Part shown: positions 9,015 through 18,495 of the stretch, one piece after another
How positions within the stretch are numbered: position 1 is the first letter of the stretch
Layout of the letters: each line of letters begins with the position of its first letter
Assembly: GCF_002844555.1 (NCBI RefSeq)
Contig: NZ_PJNI01000001.1
Coordinates: forward strand, 310,001 to 374,000
Direction: 5' to 3'
DNA length: 64,000 nt
From: Brumimicrobium salinarum
GTDB lineage: Bacteria > Bacteroidota > Bacteroidia > Flavobacteriales_D > Crocinitomicaceae
Position numbers and translations under genes: made by a program
Notes under the pieces: model-generated
The model's input: only the letters and a program-made list of their open reading frames with translations
What the model was told of the DNA's origin: nothing
The model's database searches: none

Positions 9015-10235
9015 TTACTTCATCTGTTCGCTTCTTCTGATTAAGATTTTAGTAGGAAAATAAGAAACAATAAATCCTAAAACACATACAGAAAAGAAAA
9101 TCATAAAAGCATCACTCCAGGTAGTTACCAATGGAAAGCTCTCGCTTGGTGCACTAGGCATAGAAATGATTCCTGTTAATATCTGAAAGAAAGCCACCGC
9201 ATAACCAATCAATAAACCGAATATTACACCACGACCCACAATCATTAACCCTTCAAAAAAGAAGATATTAAAAATTGTTTTACGATTTGCTCCCATACTA
9301 AACAAAGTAGAAATATCGGCTTTTTTCTCTACAAACAACATCGCTATCGAAGCAATAAGATTAAACGAAGCAAGTATAAAAATGAAAACCAAAATAAAAT
9401 ATACGATTAAACGTTCGGACTGACTTGTTTTAAAAATTAACTCGTTTTTTTCGAAGCTTGTTTTCACAGTAAAATCTTCACCTACTAAAGATTGAATTTC
9501 TTTTTTTACATTGTTTAGTTGAGCTTTGGGATCCACTGCAATATAAAAAGCAGTTATATCATTACCATATTCTAAAAGCTCATTTGCTAGTTCGTAAGGA
9601 ACTACAACTTTTTCAGCATTGACTTCACGGTTATAATTCATCCTTGCTGCAACTTCCACAATGCGCACATTTAATGGGTTTTTACCCGGTCGTAATTTTC
9701 CTTCACGTAGTGGTACATTGAAAGTTACTTTTTCGTGGACATTATTTGATAATGGAATATACCCACCAAGTTTATCTAATAAATATGCTCCAAAAATAGC
9801 TTTTGGTTGATCATCTTGATACAAAATAGCTTGTCCATCAACAAGATGGTCTTTCATTTTTGACATAGATAGAAAACAAGTATCGACCCCTGTCATTTGG
9901 GCGTGTACCCACTTATCTTCATGTTTGAGGATAATCACTTCTTCCAAAGCACGAGATGTATTTATTACGCCTTCAAGACGCTTAATTTGCTCGATATCAA
10001 CAAATCCTTGATTAAATGTTTTTGCTTGAGCTGATCTTATACTTATGGAAGGATCAAAATCGCTATACAGTTTTACAACCATCTGCTCAATTCCATTAAA
10101 TGCAGAAAGTAGAATAACTAAAGCAGCGGTAGAAATTGTAATTCCAACTACACTAATAATTGAAATTAGATTAATTACATTCCTAGATTTTTGTGCCTTG
10201 AAATATCTTTTTGCTATGAAATAAGCAATATTCAT
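9015..10235 (-). CDS. LolC/LolE-type ABC transporter permease (FtsX domain)
   Basis: The 406-residue protein has one N-terminal membrane segment (SVVGITISTAALVILLSAF), a large periplasmic MacB_PCD-like region (about residues 45-260) and three C-terminal membrane segments of the FtsX fold (YFILVFIFILASFNLIASI onward). The opening YFIAKRYFKAQKSRNVINLIS is typical of LolC/E-family permeases. It would extract lipoproteins from the inner membrane with a LolD ATPase, which is not in this window. It follows rbfA with a 3-base gap, so the two form an operon. Confidence 0.82.
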   Translation of the reverse strand: MNIAYFIAKRYFKAQKSRNVINLISIISVVGITISTAALVILLSAFNGIEQMVVKLYSDFDPSISIRSAQAKTFNQGFVDIEQIKRLEGVINTSRALEEVIILKHEDKWVHAQMTGVDTCFLSMSKMKDHLVDGQAILYQDDQPKAIFGAYLLDKLGGYIPLSNNVHEKVTFNVPLREGKLRPGKNPLNVRIVEVAARMNYNREVNAEKVVVPYELANELLEYGNDITAFYIAVDPKAQLNNVKKEIQSLVGEDFTVKTSFEKNELIFKTSQSERLIVYFILVFIFILASFNLIASIAMLFVEKKADISTLFSMGANRKTIFNIFFFEGLMIVGRGVIFGLLIGYAVAFFQILTGIISMPSAPSESFPLVTTWSDAFMIFFSVCVLGFIVSYFPTKILIRRSEQMK

Positions 10236-10238
10236 GGC

Positions 10239-10574
10239 TTACTTTTTTAATAGTTCATCAATTTTTTCGGCGTAATCCAAAGAATCATCAATGTGGAAAT
10301 CTAAATCGGGAATGTGTCGCATATTTTTAAGTCTACGTCCAACGTCACCACGTATCTTTCCTTTATTGTAGCGAATATGTGTTAACACTTCTTCTTTTGG
10401 TGGTCCTGCAAAAATACTCAAGTAAACACGTGCAAGACTTAAATCTGGCGTTACTCTTACCACAGTTGCTGTAACCATTGCTCCCATGCAAAGCTCACGA
10501 GCATTTTTCTGAAATATTTTTGATATTTCTTCTTGAATAACTTTTTCTATCTTATTTTGTCTAATTGAACTCAT
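10239..10574 (-). CDS. rbfA: Ribosome-binding factor A
   Basis: The 111-residue KH-like protein has the family pattern RQNKIEKVIQEEISKIF, then VTPDLSLARVYLSIF and the ending MRHIPDLDFHIDDSLDYAEK. It assists late 30S subunit maturation and cold adaptation. It is the first gene of a two-gene unit with the LolC/E permease. Its -7 box ends only 4 bases before the ATG, which implies a leaderless or nearly leaderless transcript. Confidence 0.95.
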   Translation of the reverse strand: MSSIRQNKIEKVIQEEISKIFQKNARELCMGAMVTATVVRVTPDLSLARVYLSIFAGPPKEEVLTHIRYNKGKIRGDVGRRLKNMRHIPDLDFHIDDSLDYAEKIDELLKK

Positions 10575-10578
10575 AGTA

Positions 10579-10586
10579 CAAAAGTA
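10579..10586 (-). promoter_or_regulatory. -7 promoter box of rbfA, almost touching the start codon
   Basis: TACTTTTG on the minus strand is an exact TAnnTTTG. Only four bases separate it from the ATG at 10574, so transcription would begin at or just before the start codon. Confidence 0.65.
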
Positions 10587-10721
10587 ATGATATTTTGAAT
10601 AGGGTTAACTGAAAAAGGTAGAAGTGATGATTTGAAATGCGGATATCTCCCAAGCTTGAAGAAAGTAATCAATAAGCATGTATAAAAGACATTTGTTGTG
10701 AATTAAAACTTGAAATAATCC

Positions 10722-10729
10722 TATATTTG
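10722..10729 (+). promoter_or_regulatory. -7 promoter box of the ABC exporter; decides its start
   Basis: TATATTTG followed by C is an exact -7 box. The ATG at 10736 is six bases downstream. An in-frame TTG at 10727 lies inside the box and so cannot be the start if this promoter is used. Confidence 0.65.
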
Positions 10730-10735
10730 CCGCTG

Positions 10736-12574
10736 ATGAAACAATTAAAAACAATATTTAAAGCGACATTTATTTATAAAGCCAGAGCAATAGCAACGAT
10801 TGTCTTTAATCTGCTATTCGTTGTTTTTAATTTATTATCACTCGTTTTATTTGTTCCTTTTCTTCAAGTAATATTTCCTTCCGAAAAGGTAAACATTGTC
10901 AAAAAACCTTCATTTGAATATGATGGAATTACCTCTGTAATTGACTTTAGTAAAGACTACTACAATTACTTTATGACTTCAATGGCACAGGAAGACCCCA
11001 AACATGCTTTGCTTTTTGTGTGTGTAACGGTTGTAATTGCGTTCTTTTTTAAAAGTCTTTTCCGTTATTTAGCAATTTACCATCAATCTCAGTTGAGAAT
11101 GGCCGTGGTAAGAGACTACCGAGATCAATTGTTTAAAAAGTCAATGGGGTTGCCGATTTCTTTCTTCACTGAAGAAAAAAAGGGTGACTTGATGTCAAGA
11201 ATGAACAACGATGTAAATGAAATAGAAACTGCTGTTATCGCTGTTTTAGAACTCGTTTTTCGAGATCCTTTGTCGGTGATAATAACCGTAAGCGTACTTA
11301 TATACTGGAGTCCAGCGCTTACCTTATTTTCTTTTATCTTACTTCCGCTTTCTGCCTTAATTATTGCACAAATAGGTAAAAGTTTGAAAAGAACTGCAAG
11401 TAAAACCCAAAAACAAATGGGCGTTCTGTTTTCCTTTTTAGATGAATACTTAGGAGGAATAAGAATTGTTAAAGCCTTCAACGCCACTGAAGAATCTGTG
11501 CGTAAATTTGCATCAATCAACTTACATCATCAAAAACTCACCACAAGGGCATTTAGAAAAAGAGATATTTCTTCGCCCTTAAATGAATTTTTAGGCGCTG
11601 TAGTAATGATTGCTATTGTTTGGTTTGGCGGCTCAATGATTTTAGATGGCGCAGCTGCGGATGGATTTACGGGCAAAGAATTCATTGGGTTTATCATTGT
11701 ATTTTCACAATTGCTTGTTCCTGTTCAAAACATTGCTAAAAACAGTGCGAACCTTAGTAAAGCAAAAGCAAGTCAAGAAAGAATCGAAGAAATACTAAGT
11801 ACAAAAGAAAAAATAACGAATCCAAAAAATCCAGTCGCAATAAAACCACTCCAATCAGAAATTAAATTTAATAACGTTTCATTCGCTTATCAATCAGAGT
11901 CAGTGTTGAAACACCTTAATTTCGAAATTCCAAAAGGAAAAACTATTGCCTTAGTTGGTGAGTCTGGTAGTGGAAAATCAACGATAGCAGATTTACTACC
12001 TAGATTTTATGATGTAAATAATGGCTCAATTACCTATGACGGTGTAGATATAACTGGATTTGCACTTGAAGATTTACGAAGTCAGGTGGGAATTGTTAAT
12101 CAAGAATCCATTTTATTTAACGATACCGTATTTAACAACATTGCATTTGGAATGAGTGATGTTTCTGAGGAAGAAGTAATTAGAGCTGCTAAAATAGCGA
12201 ATGCTCATGACTTTATCATGTCGATGGATGAAGGGTATCAGACCAATATTGGTGAACGTGGAAATAAATTATCTGGGGGTCAGAAACAACGGGTGAGTAT
12301 CGCGCGTGCAGTATTAAAGAACCCACCTATAATGATTTTAGATGAAGCAACCTCTGCTTTAGATACAGAAAGTGAAAAACTGGTTCAAGATGCTTTGGAT
12401 AAGTTAATGAAAAACAGAACATCATTAGTGATTGCTCACCGCTTAAGCACAATTATGAATGCAGATACTATTCTTGTATTAAGTAAAGGAGAAATCATGG
12501 AGCGTGGAACTCATGATGAGCTTTTCGCAAAGAAAGGTTTGTATTATAAGTTAAGTACAATGCAAGGGTTGTAA
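10736..12574 (+). CDS. MsbA-like ABC exporter (permease-ATPase fusion)
   Basis: The 612-residue half-transporter has an N-terminal ABC_membrane domain (six membrane segments, about residues 15-335) with the coupling region GDLMSRMNNDVNEIE. Its ATPase domain has Walker A GESGSGKST (about 408-416), signature LSGGQKQR (about 512) and Walker B IMILDEATSALD (about 532), and the H-loop falls in IAHRLST. It probably works as a homodimer moving lipid A, lipid-linked glycans or drugs across the inner membrane; MsbA is the likeliest role but is not certain. The gene is divergent from rbfA. Confidence 0.9.
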   Translation: MKQLKTIFKATFIYKARAIATIVFNLLFVVFNLLSLVLFVPFLQVIFPSEKVNIVKKPSFEYDGITSVIDFSKDYYNYFMTSMAQEDPKHALLFVCVTVVIAFFFKSLFRYLAIYHQSQLRMAVVRDYRDQLFKKSMGLPISFFTEEKKGDLMSRMNNDVNEIETAVIAVLELVFRDPLSVIITVSVLIYWSPALTLFSFILLPLSALIIAQIGKSLKRTASKTQKQMGVLFSFLDEYLGGIRIVKAFNATEESVRKFASINLHHQKLTTRAFRKRDISSPLNEFLGAVVMIAIVWFGGSMILDGAAADGFTGKEFIGFIIVFSQLLVPVQNIAKNSANLSKAKASQERIEEILSTKEKITNPKNPVAIKPLQSEIKFNNVSFAYQSESVLKHLNFEIPKGKTIALVGESGSGKSTIADLLPRFYDVNNGSITYDGVDITGFALEDLRSQVGIVNQESILFNDTVFNNIAFGMSDVSEEEVIRAAKIANAHDFIMSMDEGYQTNIGERGNKLSGGQKQRVSIARAVLKNPPIMILDEATSALDTESEKLVQDALDKLMKNRTSLVIAHRLSTIMNADTILVLSKGEIMERGTHDELFAKKGLYYKLSTMQGL

Positions 12575-12681
12575 ATCAGCATGAGTTGTTTAAACCCTAA
12601 TTAGTTTCAGTAAAAAAAGAAAAACACTACTAAATCAGAATATTCTGTTCAATAAGAAGTGTAAATTGATTTCTTTTATTG

Positions 12682-12689
12682 TAAATTTG
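12682..12689 (+). promoter_or_regulatory. -7 promoter box of the SPFH gene
   Basis: TAAATTTG fits TAnnTTTG, 17 bases upstream of the ATG at 12707. Confidence 0.6.
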
Positions 12690-12706
12690 ATATAAAACTT
12701 ATTATT

Positions 12707-13654
12707 ATGGACGAATTCCCAATTTCCAATATTGTATTCATTGTCATAGCTATATTATTAGTCTATGGTATTTTCTTTTTAGTAAAACAACAAACCTCTG
12801 CTATAATCGAGCGATTTGGTAAATTCCAATCGGTGAGAAGTTCTGGATTACAATTAAAAATACCATTGGTAGATAAAGTTGCTGGACGAATAAATTTAAA
12901 AATTCAACAATTAGATGTAATTGTTGAAACAAAAACCAAAGATGATGTTTTTGTGCGTTTAAAAGTATCTGTTCAGTTTCAAGTGATGAAAGACAAAGTT
13001 TATGACGCTTTTTATAAACTTGAAAATCCACAATCGCAAATCACCTCTTATGTTTTTGATGTAGTGCGTGCGGAAGTTCCAAAAATGATTCTTGATAATG
13101 TGTTTGAGCGCAAAGATGACGTAGCAAACGCAGTTAAATCTGAACTAAATGATGCCATGCAAGATTATGGTTATGACATCATAAAAACCCTTGTAACAGA
13201 TATTGATCCGGATGAACAAGTAAAGACTTCTATGAACCGTATTAACGCGTCAGAACGTGAAAAGGTAGCTGCAGAATTCGAAGCAGAGGCAGAACGAATT
13301 AAAATTGTGGCAAAAGCACGTGCAGAGGCAGAAAGCAAGCGTCTTCAAGGACAAGGTATTGCAGATCAAAGAAGAGAGATTGCACGTGGACTTGAGGAAA
13401 GTGTTGATGTGTTAAATAATGTTGGAATTAATTCCCAAGAAGCTTCAGCCTTAATTGTAGTAACACAACATTATGATACTTTACAATCGATTGGCGAAGA
13501 AACAAATACGAATCTTATTTTACTTCCAAACTCTCCACAAGCTGGAAGTGATATGCTCAACAATATGGTGGCGTCTTTTACAGCGTCGAATCAAATTGGT
13601 GAAGCCATGAAAAAGGCAGAGGCCGAAAAGAAAAATAAGAAAGAAGATAATTAA
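12707..13654 (+). CDS. SPFH/stomatin-like membrane scaffold protein
   Basis: The 315-residue protein has an N-terminal membrane anchor (about 7-26) and an SPFH/Band 7 domain (about 27-200; ERFGKFQSVRSSGLQLKIP). An Ala/Glu-rich coiled coil follows (EFEAEAERIKIVAKARAEAE), and the tail is charged. Members form ring oligomers that organise membrane microdomains and often partner with proteases. No NfeD or FtsH partner is adjacent. The gene is monocistronic between its own promoter and a strong terminator. Confidence 0.9.
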   Translation: MDEFPISNIVFIVIAILLVYGIFFLVKQQTSAIIERFGKFQSVRSSGLQLKIPLVDKVAGRINLKIQQLDVIVETKTKDDVFVRLKVSVQFQVMKDKVYDAFYKLENPQSQITSYVFDVVRAEVPKMILDNVFERKDDVANAVKSELNDAMQDYGYDIIKTLVTDIDPDEQVKTSMNRINASEREKVAAEFEAEAERIKIVAKARAEAESKRLQGQGIADQRREIARGLEESVDVLNNVGINSQEASALIVVTQHYDTLQSIGEETNTNLILLPNSPQAGSDMLNNMVASFTASNQIGEAMKKAEAEKKNKKEDN

Positions 13655-13681
13655 ATATTGAAATTAATAAAGTGTACTCAT

Positions 13682-13713
13682 AAAAGAGACCTTCTCATGC
13701 GAAGGTCTCTTTT
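13682..13713 (+). terminator. Terminator after the SPFH gene
   Basis: A 13-bp perfect stem (AAAAGAGACCTTC with GAAGGTCTCTTTT) around a 6-base loop ends in a T-rich tail. It lies 27 bases past the stop codon. Confidence 0.88.
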
Positions 13714-13794
13714 GTCATTTTTACAGCTTTTTTTAAGTTTTTTATGGAATCCTTATTTGCTTTGCATCTCAAGAGTGAACCAAAACATAAAAAC

Positions 13795-14526
13795 ATGAAA
13801 AAAGCAATAAGTTTAATCGTAACACTAGTGTTTGTTCACTTCGGAATGACGCAAGGATCCTATGGTGATATCCAAGGTAGAATTTTTATAAATCCAGAGA
13901 GTGACAAACCCGCAATGTTTGCAAAAGTTTGGGTAGAAAGAGGCGCATCTAAATTTGGTGCTGACACAGATGAAACTGGACGTTTTAAAATCAATGCTGT
14001 TCCCACGGGAATGTATGTGCTCAATGTAAATTATTTAGGAGACACCATACAACACAAGGTTTATGCGAATGTACTAACAGATGGAATCGCGTTTTTAAAG
14101 CGAATAAATTTTAATGATCAAATCACTGAAACAGTTGAAGTAGACATCGTAGAATATATTGATCCTTTAATAAGCCATGATTTTGGTCAAAACCGTATCA
14201 ATTCATTAGATATCATGAAAAGTCCTGCAAAAAATGAACTTAAATCATTAATTGCGAGTAGAAACTCAGATATCCAGGTGGCCCCAGATGGTCAAATGAT
14301 GATTCGTGGCTCTCGAGGGAATGATTTAATTCATTATATCGATGGTGTAAAAACAGGAAAAGTGCAAGGAATTCCAAGTGCAGCTATTGGAGGCGTTACT
14401 GTTTACACAAGCGCTATACCTGCAAAATATGGTGACACTACAGGTGGTGTTATAATTATGGAAACAAAGAGTTATTATGATTTGTGGAGGGCTTGGAAAA
14501 TTAGAAAAAGTAAAGAAGAGTTTTAA
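13795..14526 (+). CDS. CarboxypepD_reg plus TonB-plug protein without a barrel
   Basis: From ATG 13795 the protein is 243 residues with a signal peptide (KKAISLIVTLVFVHFG). A carboxypeptidase-regulatory-like beta-sandwich follows (about 22-110; GADTDETGRFKINAVPTGMY). It ends with a plug-like segment (MMIRGSRGNDLIHYIDGVK, then GVTVYTSAIPAKYGDTTGG). A TonB-dependent receptor would continue into a barrel of some 600 residues, but this frame stops cleanly with a charged tail. It may be a free-standing plug protein, a known type in Flavobacteria, or the head of a lost receptor. The in-frame ATG at 13744 is rejected because the signal peptide starts at 13795. Confidence 0.7.
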   Translation: MKKAISLIVTLVFVHFGMTQGSYGDIQGRIFINPESDKPAMFAKVWVERGASKFGADTDETGRFKINAVPTGMYVLNVNYLGDTIQHKVYANVLTDGIAFLKRINFNDQITETVEVDIVEYIDPLISHDFGQNRINSLDIMKSPAKNELKSLIASRNSDIQVAPDGQMMIRGSRGNDLIHYIDGVKTGKVQGIPSAAIGGVTVYTSAIPAKYGDTTGGVIIMETKSYYDLWRAWKIRKSKEEF

Positions 14527-14545
14527 AAAAATTCAAATTTACAAT

Positions 14546-14582
14546 ATTAGACGTAGTTAAAAACTGCGTCTAATTGTGTTTT
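14546..14582 (+). terminator. Probable terminator after the TonB-plug gene
   Basis: The stem ATTAGACGTAGT pairs with ACTGCGTCTAAT (12 bp, one G:U or mismatch) around TAAAA, followed by TGTGTTTT. Confidence 0.6.
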
Positions 14583-14665
14583 AGCGGAAAAAATTAAAGG
14601 TATAAAGTAATTTTAATTAATCATTTGTAGTACATTTAGAGAAATGGCGAAAATTTACAATTTGA

Positions 14666-16069
14666 ATGAAAATAACCTTTAAAGGAGCTGCTAAGACGGT
14701 AACTGGAAGCAAACATATTGTACAACTTTGGGATAACCAAAGAATAATGCTTGATTGCGGTATGTATCAGGGAAGAGGGAAAGAAACTCACGCTCTTAAT
14801 TCAGAAGCTATTATCGATCCTAATACAATCTCTGCAATTTTATTATCACATGCACACATCGACCACTCAGGTTTAATACCCAAATTCGTTAAAGATGGAT
14901 TCGAGGGTCCGATATTTTGTACGGAGGCCACTTACGCACTTTGTCAAATAATGCTTAGAGATAGCGCATATATACAAGAAGCAGACGTAAAGTACTCCAA
15001 TAAAAGAAACAAAAGAGGAGAAAAAGAGGCTTACCTGCCTTTGTATACCCATGATGATGCCATAAAAGCCCTAGAACAGTTTGTGATTGTTAAGGAAAAT
15101 GAATGGACATCAATAATTGCAGGGATTAGAGCTAAGTTTATCCCAAATGGACATATTTTAGGCAGTGCCGCTATATATTTAGATATTGATGAAATAAGTG
15201 AAAAGCATACGCTTTTATATACAGGAGATATCGGTAGATACAATGCTACTTTAATGAAAGATCCTGAACGACCACCGCAAGCAGATTATATAATCTGTGA
15301 ATCAACTTATGGAGATCGACTTCATGACCACACAATAGATGCTGAACAAGAGTTATTAAATACAGTTTTACACACATTAAAAGACAAAAAAGGAAAACTC
15401 ATTATACCTGCATTTAGCTTAGGTCGGACGCAAGAGATTGTTTTTGCCTTAAATAAATTAGATGTTCATGGACTACTTCCAGACGTACGGATTTATGTAG
15501 ATAGTCCATTAGCAATAGATGCGACAGATATTATGAGAAAATATTCAAACTTGTTAAGTCGAGAAGTTAAAAGATTTACCAAAGGTAGTAGAAATGACCC
15601 TTTTGGATTTAAAAAACTCTTTTACGTTAAAGAACAGAAATATTCTAAACGAATTAATGACATTAATGAACCATGCATAATTATTTCAGCTTCTGGAATG
15701 GCTGATGCTGGTAGGGTTAAACACCATATATTTCACGCTATTGAAAAAGCCAAAAACACCATTTTATTTGTTGGATATGCTGAACCTAATTCTTTGGCTG
15801 GAAGATTACAAAATAAAGATGAAAAGGTAACAATATATGGAGAAGAAAAGAATGTTAAGGCAGAAATAAGATATATTAAATCTTTAAGTGCTCATGCCGA
15901 TTATAAAGAAATGATACGTTATTTATCGAGCAATAATTCAGGGGCAGTAAAACGAATTTTCTTGGTACATGGTGAAGATGAAGTAGCGCAAAATTTTCAA
16001 CTTCATTTAACAGAAAATGGGTATCATAACGTAATTATTCCCGATAAAAATTGGACATTTACTACATGA
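14666..16069 (+). CDS. Metallo-beta-lactamase/beta-CASP RNA-processing hydrolase
   Basis: The 467-residue protein carries the metal-binding motif SHAHIDHSG (about residues 66-74), a later GHILGSA histidine, DIGR, and the beta-CASP and RMMBL parts (VDSPLAIDATDIMRKYS; ISASGMADAGRVKHH; KSLSAHADYKEMI). This is the CPSF-73/KH-less archaeal-type family, expected to cleave RNA with two zinc ions. Length and all motifs look complete. It overlaps the next lipoprotein gene by 4 bases (ATGA), so the two are translationally coupled. Confidence 0.92.
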   Translation: MKITFKGAAKTVTGSKHIVQLWDNQRIMLDCGMYQGRGKETHALNSEAIIDPNTISAILLSHAHIDHSGLIPKFVKDGFEGPIFCTEATYALCQIMLRDSAYIQEADVKYSNKRNKRGEKEAYLPLYTHDDAIKALEQFVIVKENEWTSIIAGIRAKFIPNGHILGSAAIYLDIDEISEKHTLLYTGDIGRYNATLMKDPERPPQADYIICESTYGDRLHDHTIDAEQELLNTVLHTLKDKKGKLIIPAFSLGRTQEIVFALNKLDVHGLLPDVRIYVDSPLAIDATDIMRKYSNLLSREVKRFTKGSRNDPFGFKKLFYVKEQKYSKRINDINEPCIIISASGMADAGRVKHHIFHAIEKAKNTILFVGYAEPNSLAGRLQNKDEKVTIYGEEKNVKAEIRYIKSLSAHADYKEMIRYLSSNNSGAVKRIFLVHGEDEVAQNFQLHLTENGYHNVIIPDKNWTFTT

Positions 16070-17070
16070 AAATTAGAGTTCTATATACAATTTTACTTTG
16101 TAGTTTAATAATAGTTAGCTGCAAAAGCGATGTTCAAACAAATGTAAAACAAACGCCAATACCACCTCTTCAAAATCAACTCGTCAATTGGTCTGTAATG
16201 AACGATAAGGGATGGAACGACATGAGTTTTCCGATATGGTTTTCTAAATCATTAATCGATTCATTAGGTATTTCTCAAATAGAAATGAAACATATTTCTT
16301 TCAACTTTACAGATTCTCTAATGAGTTATACGGATACAGTTCCTCACACATCATTTCAATTTTCTTTTAAAAAAAATGGACAAATTAAAAAACTTGTAAT
16401 CGCGGAAATGGTTGATGGAATTGAGATAGCAAATTATTTTTTCAGTTATAATAAGGACTTAGATTCCTTGGGTTATTCTGCTCCAGCAATTTCCAGTAAT
16501 ATTAAATACAGAAAAAAAGGTGTTGTTGCTTTATTGAGTACATTTCAAGAGTTAGAACAGTTTCAACGAAAAGTATTTTTAGAAAAAGATTCAAGCCATA
16601 TTAGTTATATTGATAAAAATAGCAGTGATAATATTCACCATTATTACATAACTGATTCGGATTATTGGAATGTTTCTTTTATAGACAATACGTATGCTCC
16701 GGAAGGGAAAAATGTTTTTTACTTTGGAACACCCAAGAAATATACATCAGCATTTACATTGGAGAATCTTGTTGAGAAAACAACGCTTGAAAAACGCTCC
16801 TATTATTCAAATGATGTGCTTAAAAAGCAAATTTTTTATGCAGGTCAGTTTATGACGCAAAGGCATTTTCATTATGATACAATAGGGCAATGTGTTTCCT
16901 TTTATGATAGTTTAAAGACCAATACTAACGAATTTCTACATTTAGAAAAAGGTAAAATTAGTTACCACAACAACCTACCTAAATATGTGGCGTACTATAA
17001 TGAAGAAGACACATTAAACACAACACCAATCAAGCAAATAGCGTTTAAGTATACTTATTGGTCCGATTAA
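16066..17070 (+). CDS. Hypothetical lipoprotein
   Basis: From ATG 16066 the protein is 334 residues with a lipoprotein signal ending IIVSC (Cys19). An earlier TTG at 16051 would put charged residues before the signal and is rejected. I do not recognise the remainder, which is rich in beta-strand and aromatic residues with no obvious catalytic motif. It overlaps the beta-CASP gene by 4 bases, and its stop overlaps the stop of the convergent SDR gene. Confidence 0.7.
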   Translation: MKIRVLYTILLCSLIIVSCKSDVQTNVKQTPIPPLQNQLVNWSVMNDKGWNDMSFPIWFSKSLIDSLGISQIEMKHISFNFTDSLMSYTDTVPHTSFQFSFKKNGQIKKLVIAEMVDGIEIANYFFSYNKDLDSLGYSAPAISSNIKYRKKGVVALLSTFQELEQFQRKVFLEKDSSHISYIDKNSSDNIHHYYITDSDYWNVSFIDNTYAPEGKNVFYFGTPKKYTSAFTLENLVEKTTLEKRSYYSNDVLKKQIFYAGQFMTQRHFHYDTIGQCVSFYDSLKTNTNEFLHLEKGKISYHNNLPKYVAYYNEEDTLNTTPIKQIAFKYTYWSD

Positions 17071-17774
17071 ATACGGTGAATAATTCCTTCTTCTTCTGGA
17101 TGTTCTGTCTCTATAAACTCATTTAGTAAAACAGCAACTTCTTGTGCGGTTCTTAGTTCATTATTTTCTTTTAAATCAACAAAATTTTGACGTCCTGAAA
17201 AATGCTTTTCTTCACTAGAACGAATATTACTTTGCATTTTTGTATCAACCACTCCAGGAGAAACATTATACACTTTCGTGTTGTGGCCTAACTCTTTTAT
17301 CTCAGCAGCTAAAGTTTTTGCAAAAAGATCTATCCCTGCTTTTGTAGCGCAATAAGCTCCCCATGAAGGAACAGGACGTTCGCCAGCTCCAGAACTAATA
17401 TTTATAATCATGTCTACTTGCTCGAACCCAAAAGTTTGTAAAACATAGGTGGATAAAAACTGTGGTGCAACTAAATTAACCATTGCCATATCCGCATAAT
17501 GCGTAAGCGTAAGTTGATGTGACCGCTTGATATCTCCAATGATTCCAGCGTTATTAATCAAACGTACGGGATAATCTTCTTTTTTTACATGTTGTAGCAA
17601 TGCAAGATCATGCAATTGTTGCTTATCTGATAAATCACATGCAATATGTTTAAAATTTTCATGCGTAATGGTATTGTTTCTAGAAATACCTATCACCTGC
17701 TCTCCTTTGTTTAGATAAAACTTTGCTAATGCGTTACCTATTCCTGATGATGTACCTGTTATTATATAAATCAT
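17067..17774 (-). CDS. Short-chain dehydrogenase/reductase
   Basis: The 235-residue Rossmann protein has the nucleotide-binding motif TGTSSGIG (residues 7-14), the NNAG motif, and the catalytic Ser and YxxxK (SSGAG, then YCATK). It resembles the sepiapterin reductase/YueD-like SDRs; the substrate is unknown. Its ATG overlaps the KtrA-like stop by 4 bases, so it is the last gene of a three-gene operon. Confidence 0.85.
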   Translation of the reverse strand: MIYIITGTSSGIGNALAKFYLNKGEQVIGISRNNTITHENFKHIACDLSDKQQLHDLALLQHVKKEDYPVRLINNAGIIGDIKRSHQLTLTHYADMAMVNLVAPQFLSTYVLQTFGFEQVDMIINISSGAGERPVPSWGAYCATKAGIDLFAKTLAAEIKELGHNTKVYNVSPGVVDTKMQSNIRSSEEKHFSGRQNFVDLKENNELRTAQEVAVLLNEFIETEHPEEEGIIHRI

Positions 17775-18469
17775 GATTCGTTTACGTCTATGAAACGCTG
17801 GACATGCTTGGCAGTACCAAAAACAACGAGTGTATCACGTGATTCGATAACTGTATCTCCTTTTGGAACTCCAATAACATGTTGTTCAACTTCATATTGA
17901 CCTCTTTTCTTGATGTCATATTCGCGTCTCATGGTTACTAATGTCAATTGATATTTGTTTCTAAAATCGATATCTTGGATCGTTCGATTTAATGTACCTT
18001 TTGGGGGTTTAATTTCGGCTATTTCGTATTCCTCTGATAATTGAAGAAAAGATAATATAGAAGGATTCAATAACTTTTCTCGAATAACAAAAGCGACCTC
18101 ATCCTCAGGAGTTAAAATTTCTTTTATTCCAATTTTTTCTAAAATCAAACGTTGATCCGCACCATTTGCTCTTGCAATAATTCTTTTCACACCAAGATCA
18201 ATCAGATGAACAGCTGTTAGCACGGTTGCTTCAAAGTTTTCACCAATGGCAACAACAGCAGCATCCATTTCCTCTAAATTTTGTGAGGTGAGCACTTTAA
18301 AATCGGTACTATTTAAAGTAACAGCAAATGCAACGTCATCTTTAATGTTTTCAATTTTCTCTTCGTTATTATCAAAAGCAAAAACCTGCGCACCTTTTTC
18401 TGCTAAACGACGCGCAATGTTCGAACCATATTTTCCTACTCCTATTACGGCAAACTTATTAAATCCCAT
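17771..18469 (-). CDS. TrkA/KtrA-type potassium channel regulatory subunit
   Basis: The 232-residue protein has an RCK_N Rossmann domain (VIGVGKYGSNIARRLAEKG with the acidic D at the end of strand 2) and an RCK_C domain (about 140-225). It would gate a KtrB/TrkH-like K+ channel in response to nucleotides. No channel gene is in the window, so the partner must be elsewhere. It lies 26 bases after the cystathionine gamma-synthase gene and overlaps the SDR gene. Confidence 0.88.
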   Translation of the reverse strand: MGFNKFAVIGVGKYGSNIARRLAEKGAQVFAFDNNEEKIENIKDDVAFAVTLNSTDFKVLTSQNLEEMDAAVVAIGENFEATVLTAVHLIDLGVKRIIARANGADQRLILEKIGIKEILTPEDEVAFVIREKLLNPSILSFLQLSEEYEIAEIKPPKGTLNRTIQDIDFRNKYQLTLVTMRREYDIKKRGQYEVEQHVIGVPKGDTVIESRDTLVVFGTAKHVQRFIDVNES

Positions 18470-18495
18470 TTTTATTTAATTCATAATCAAGCCAT

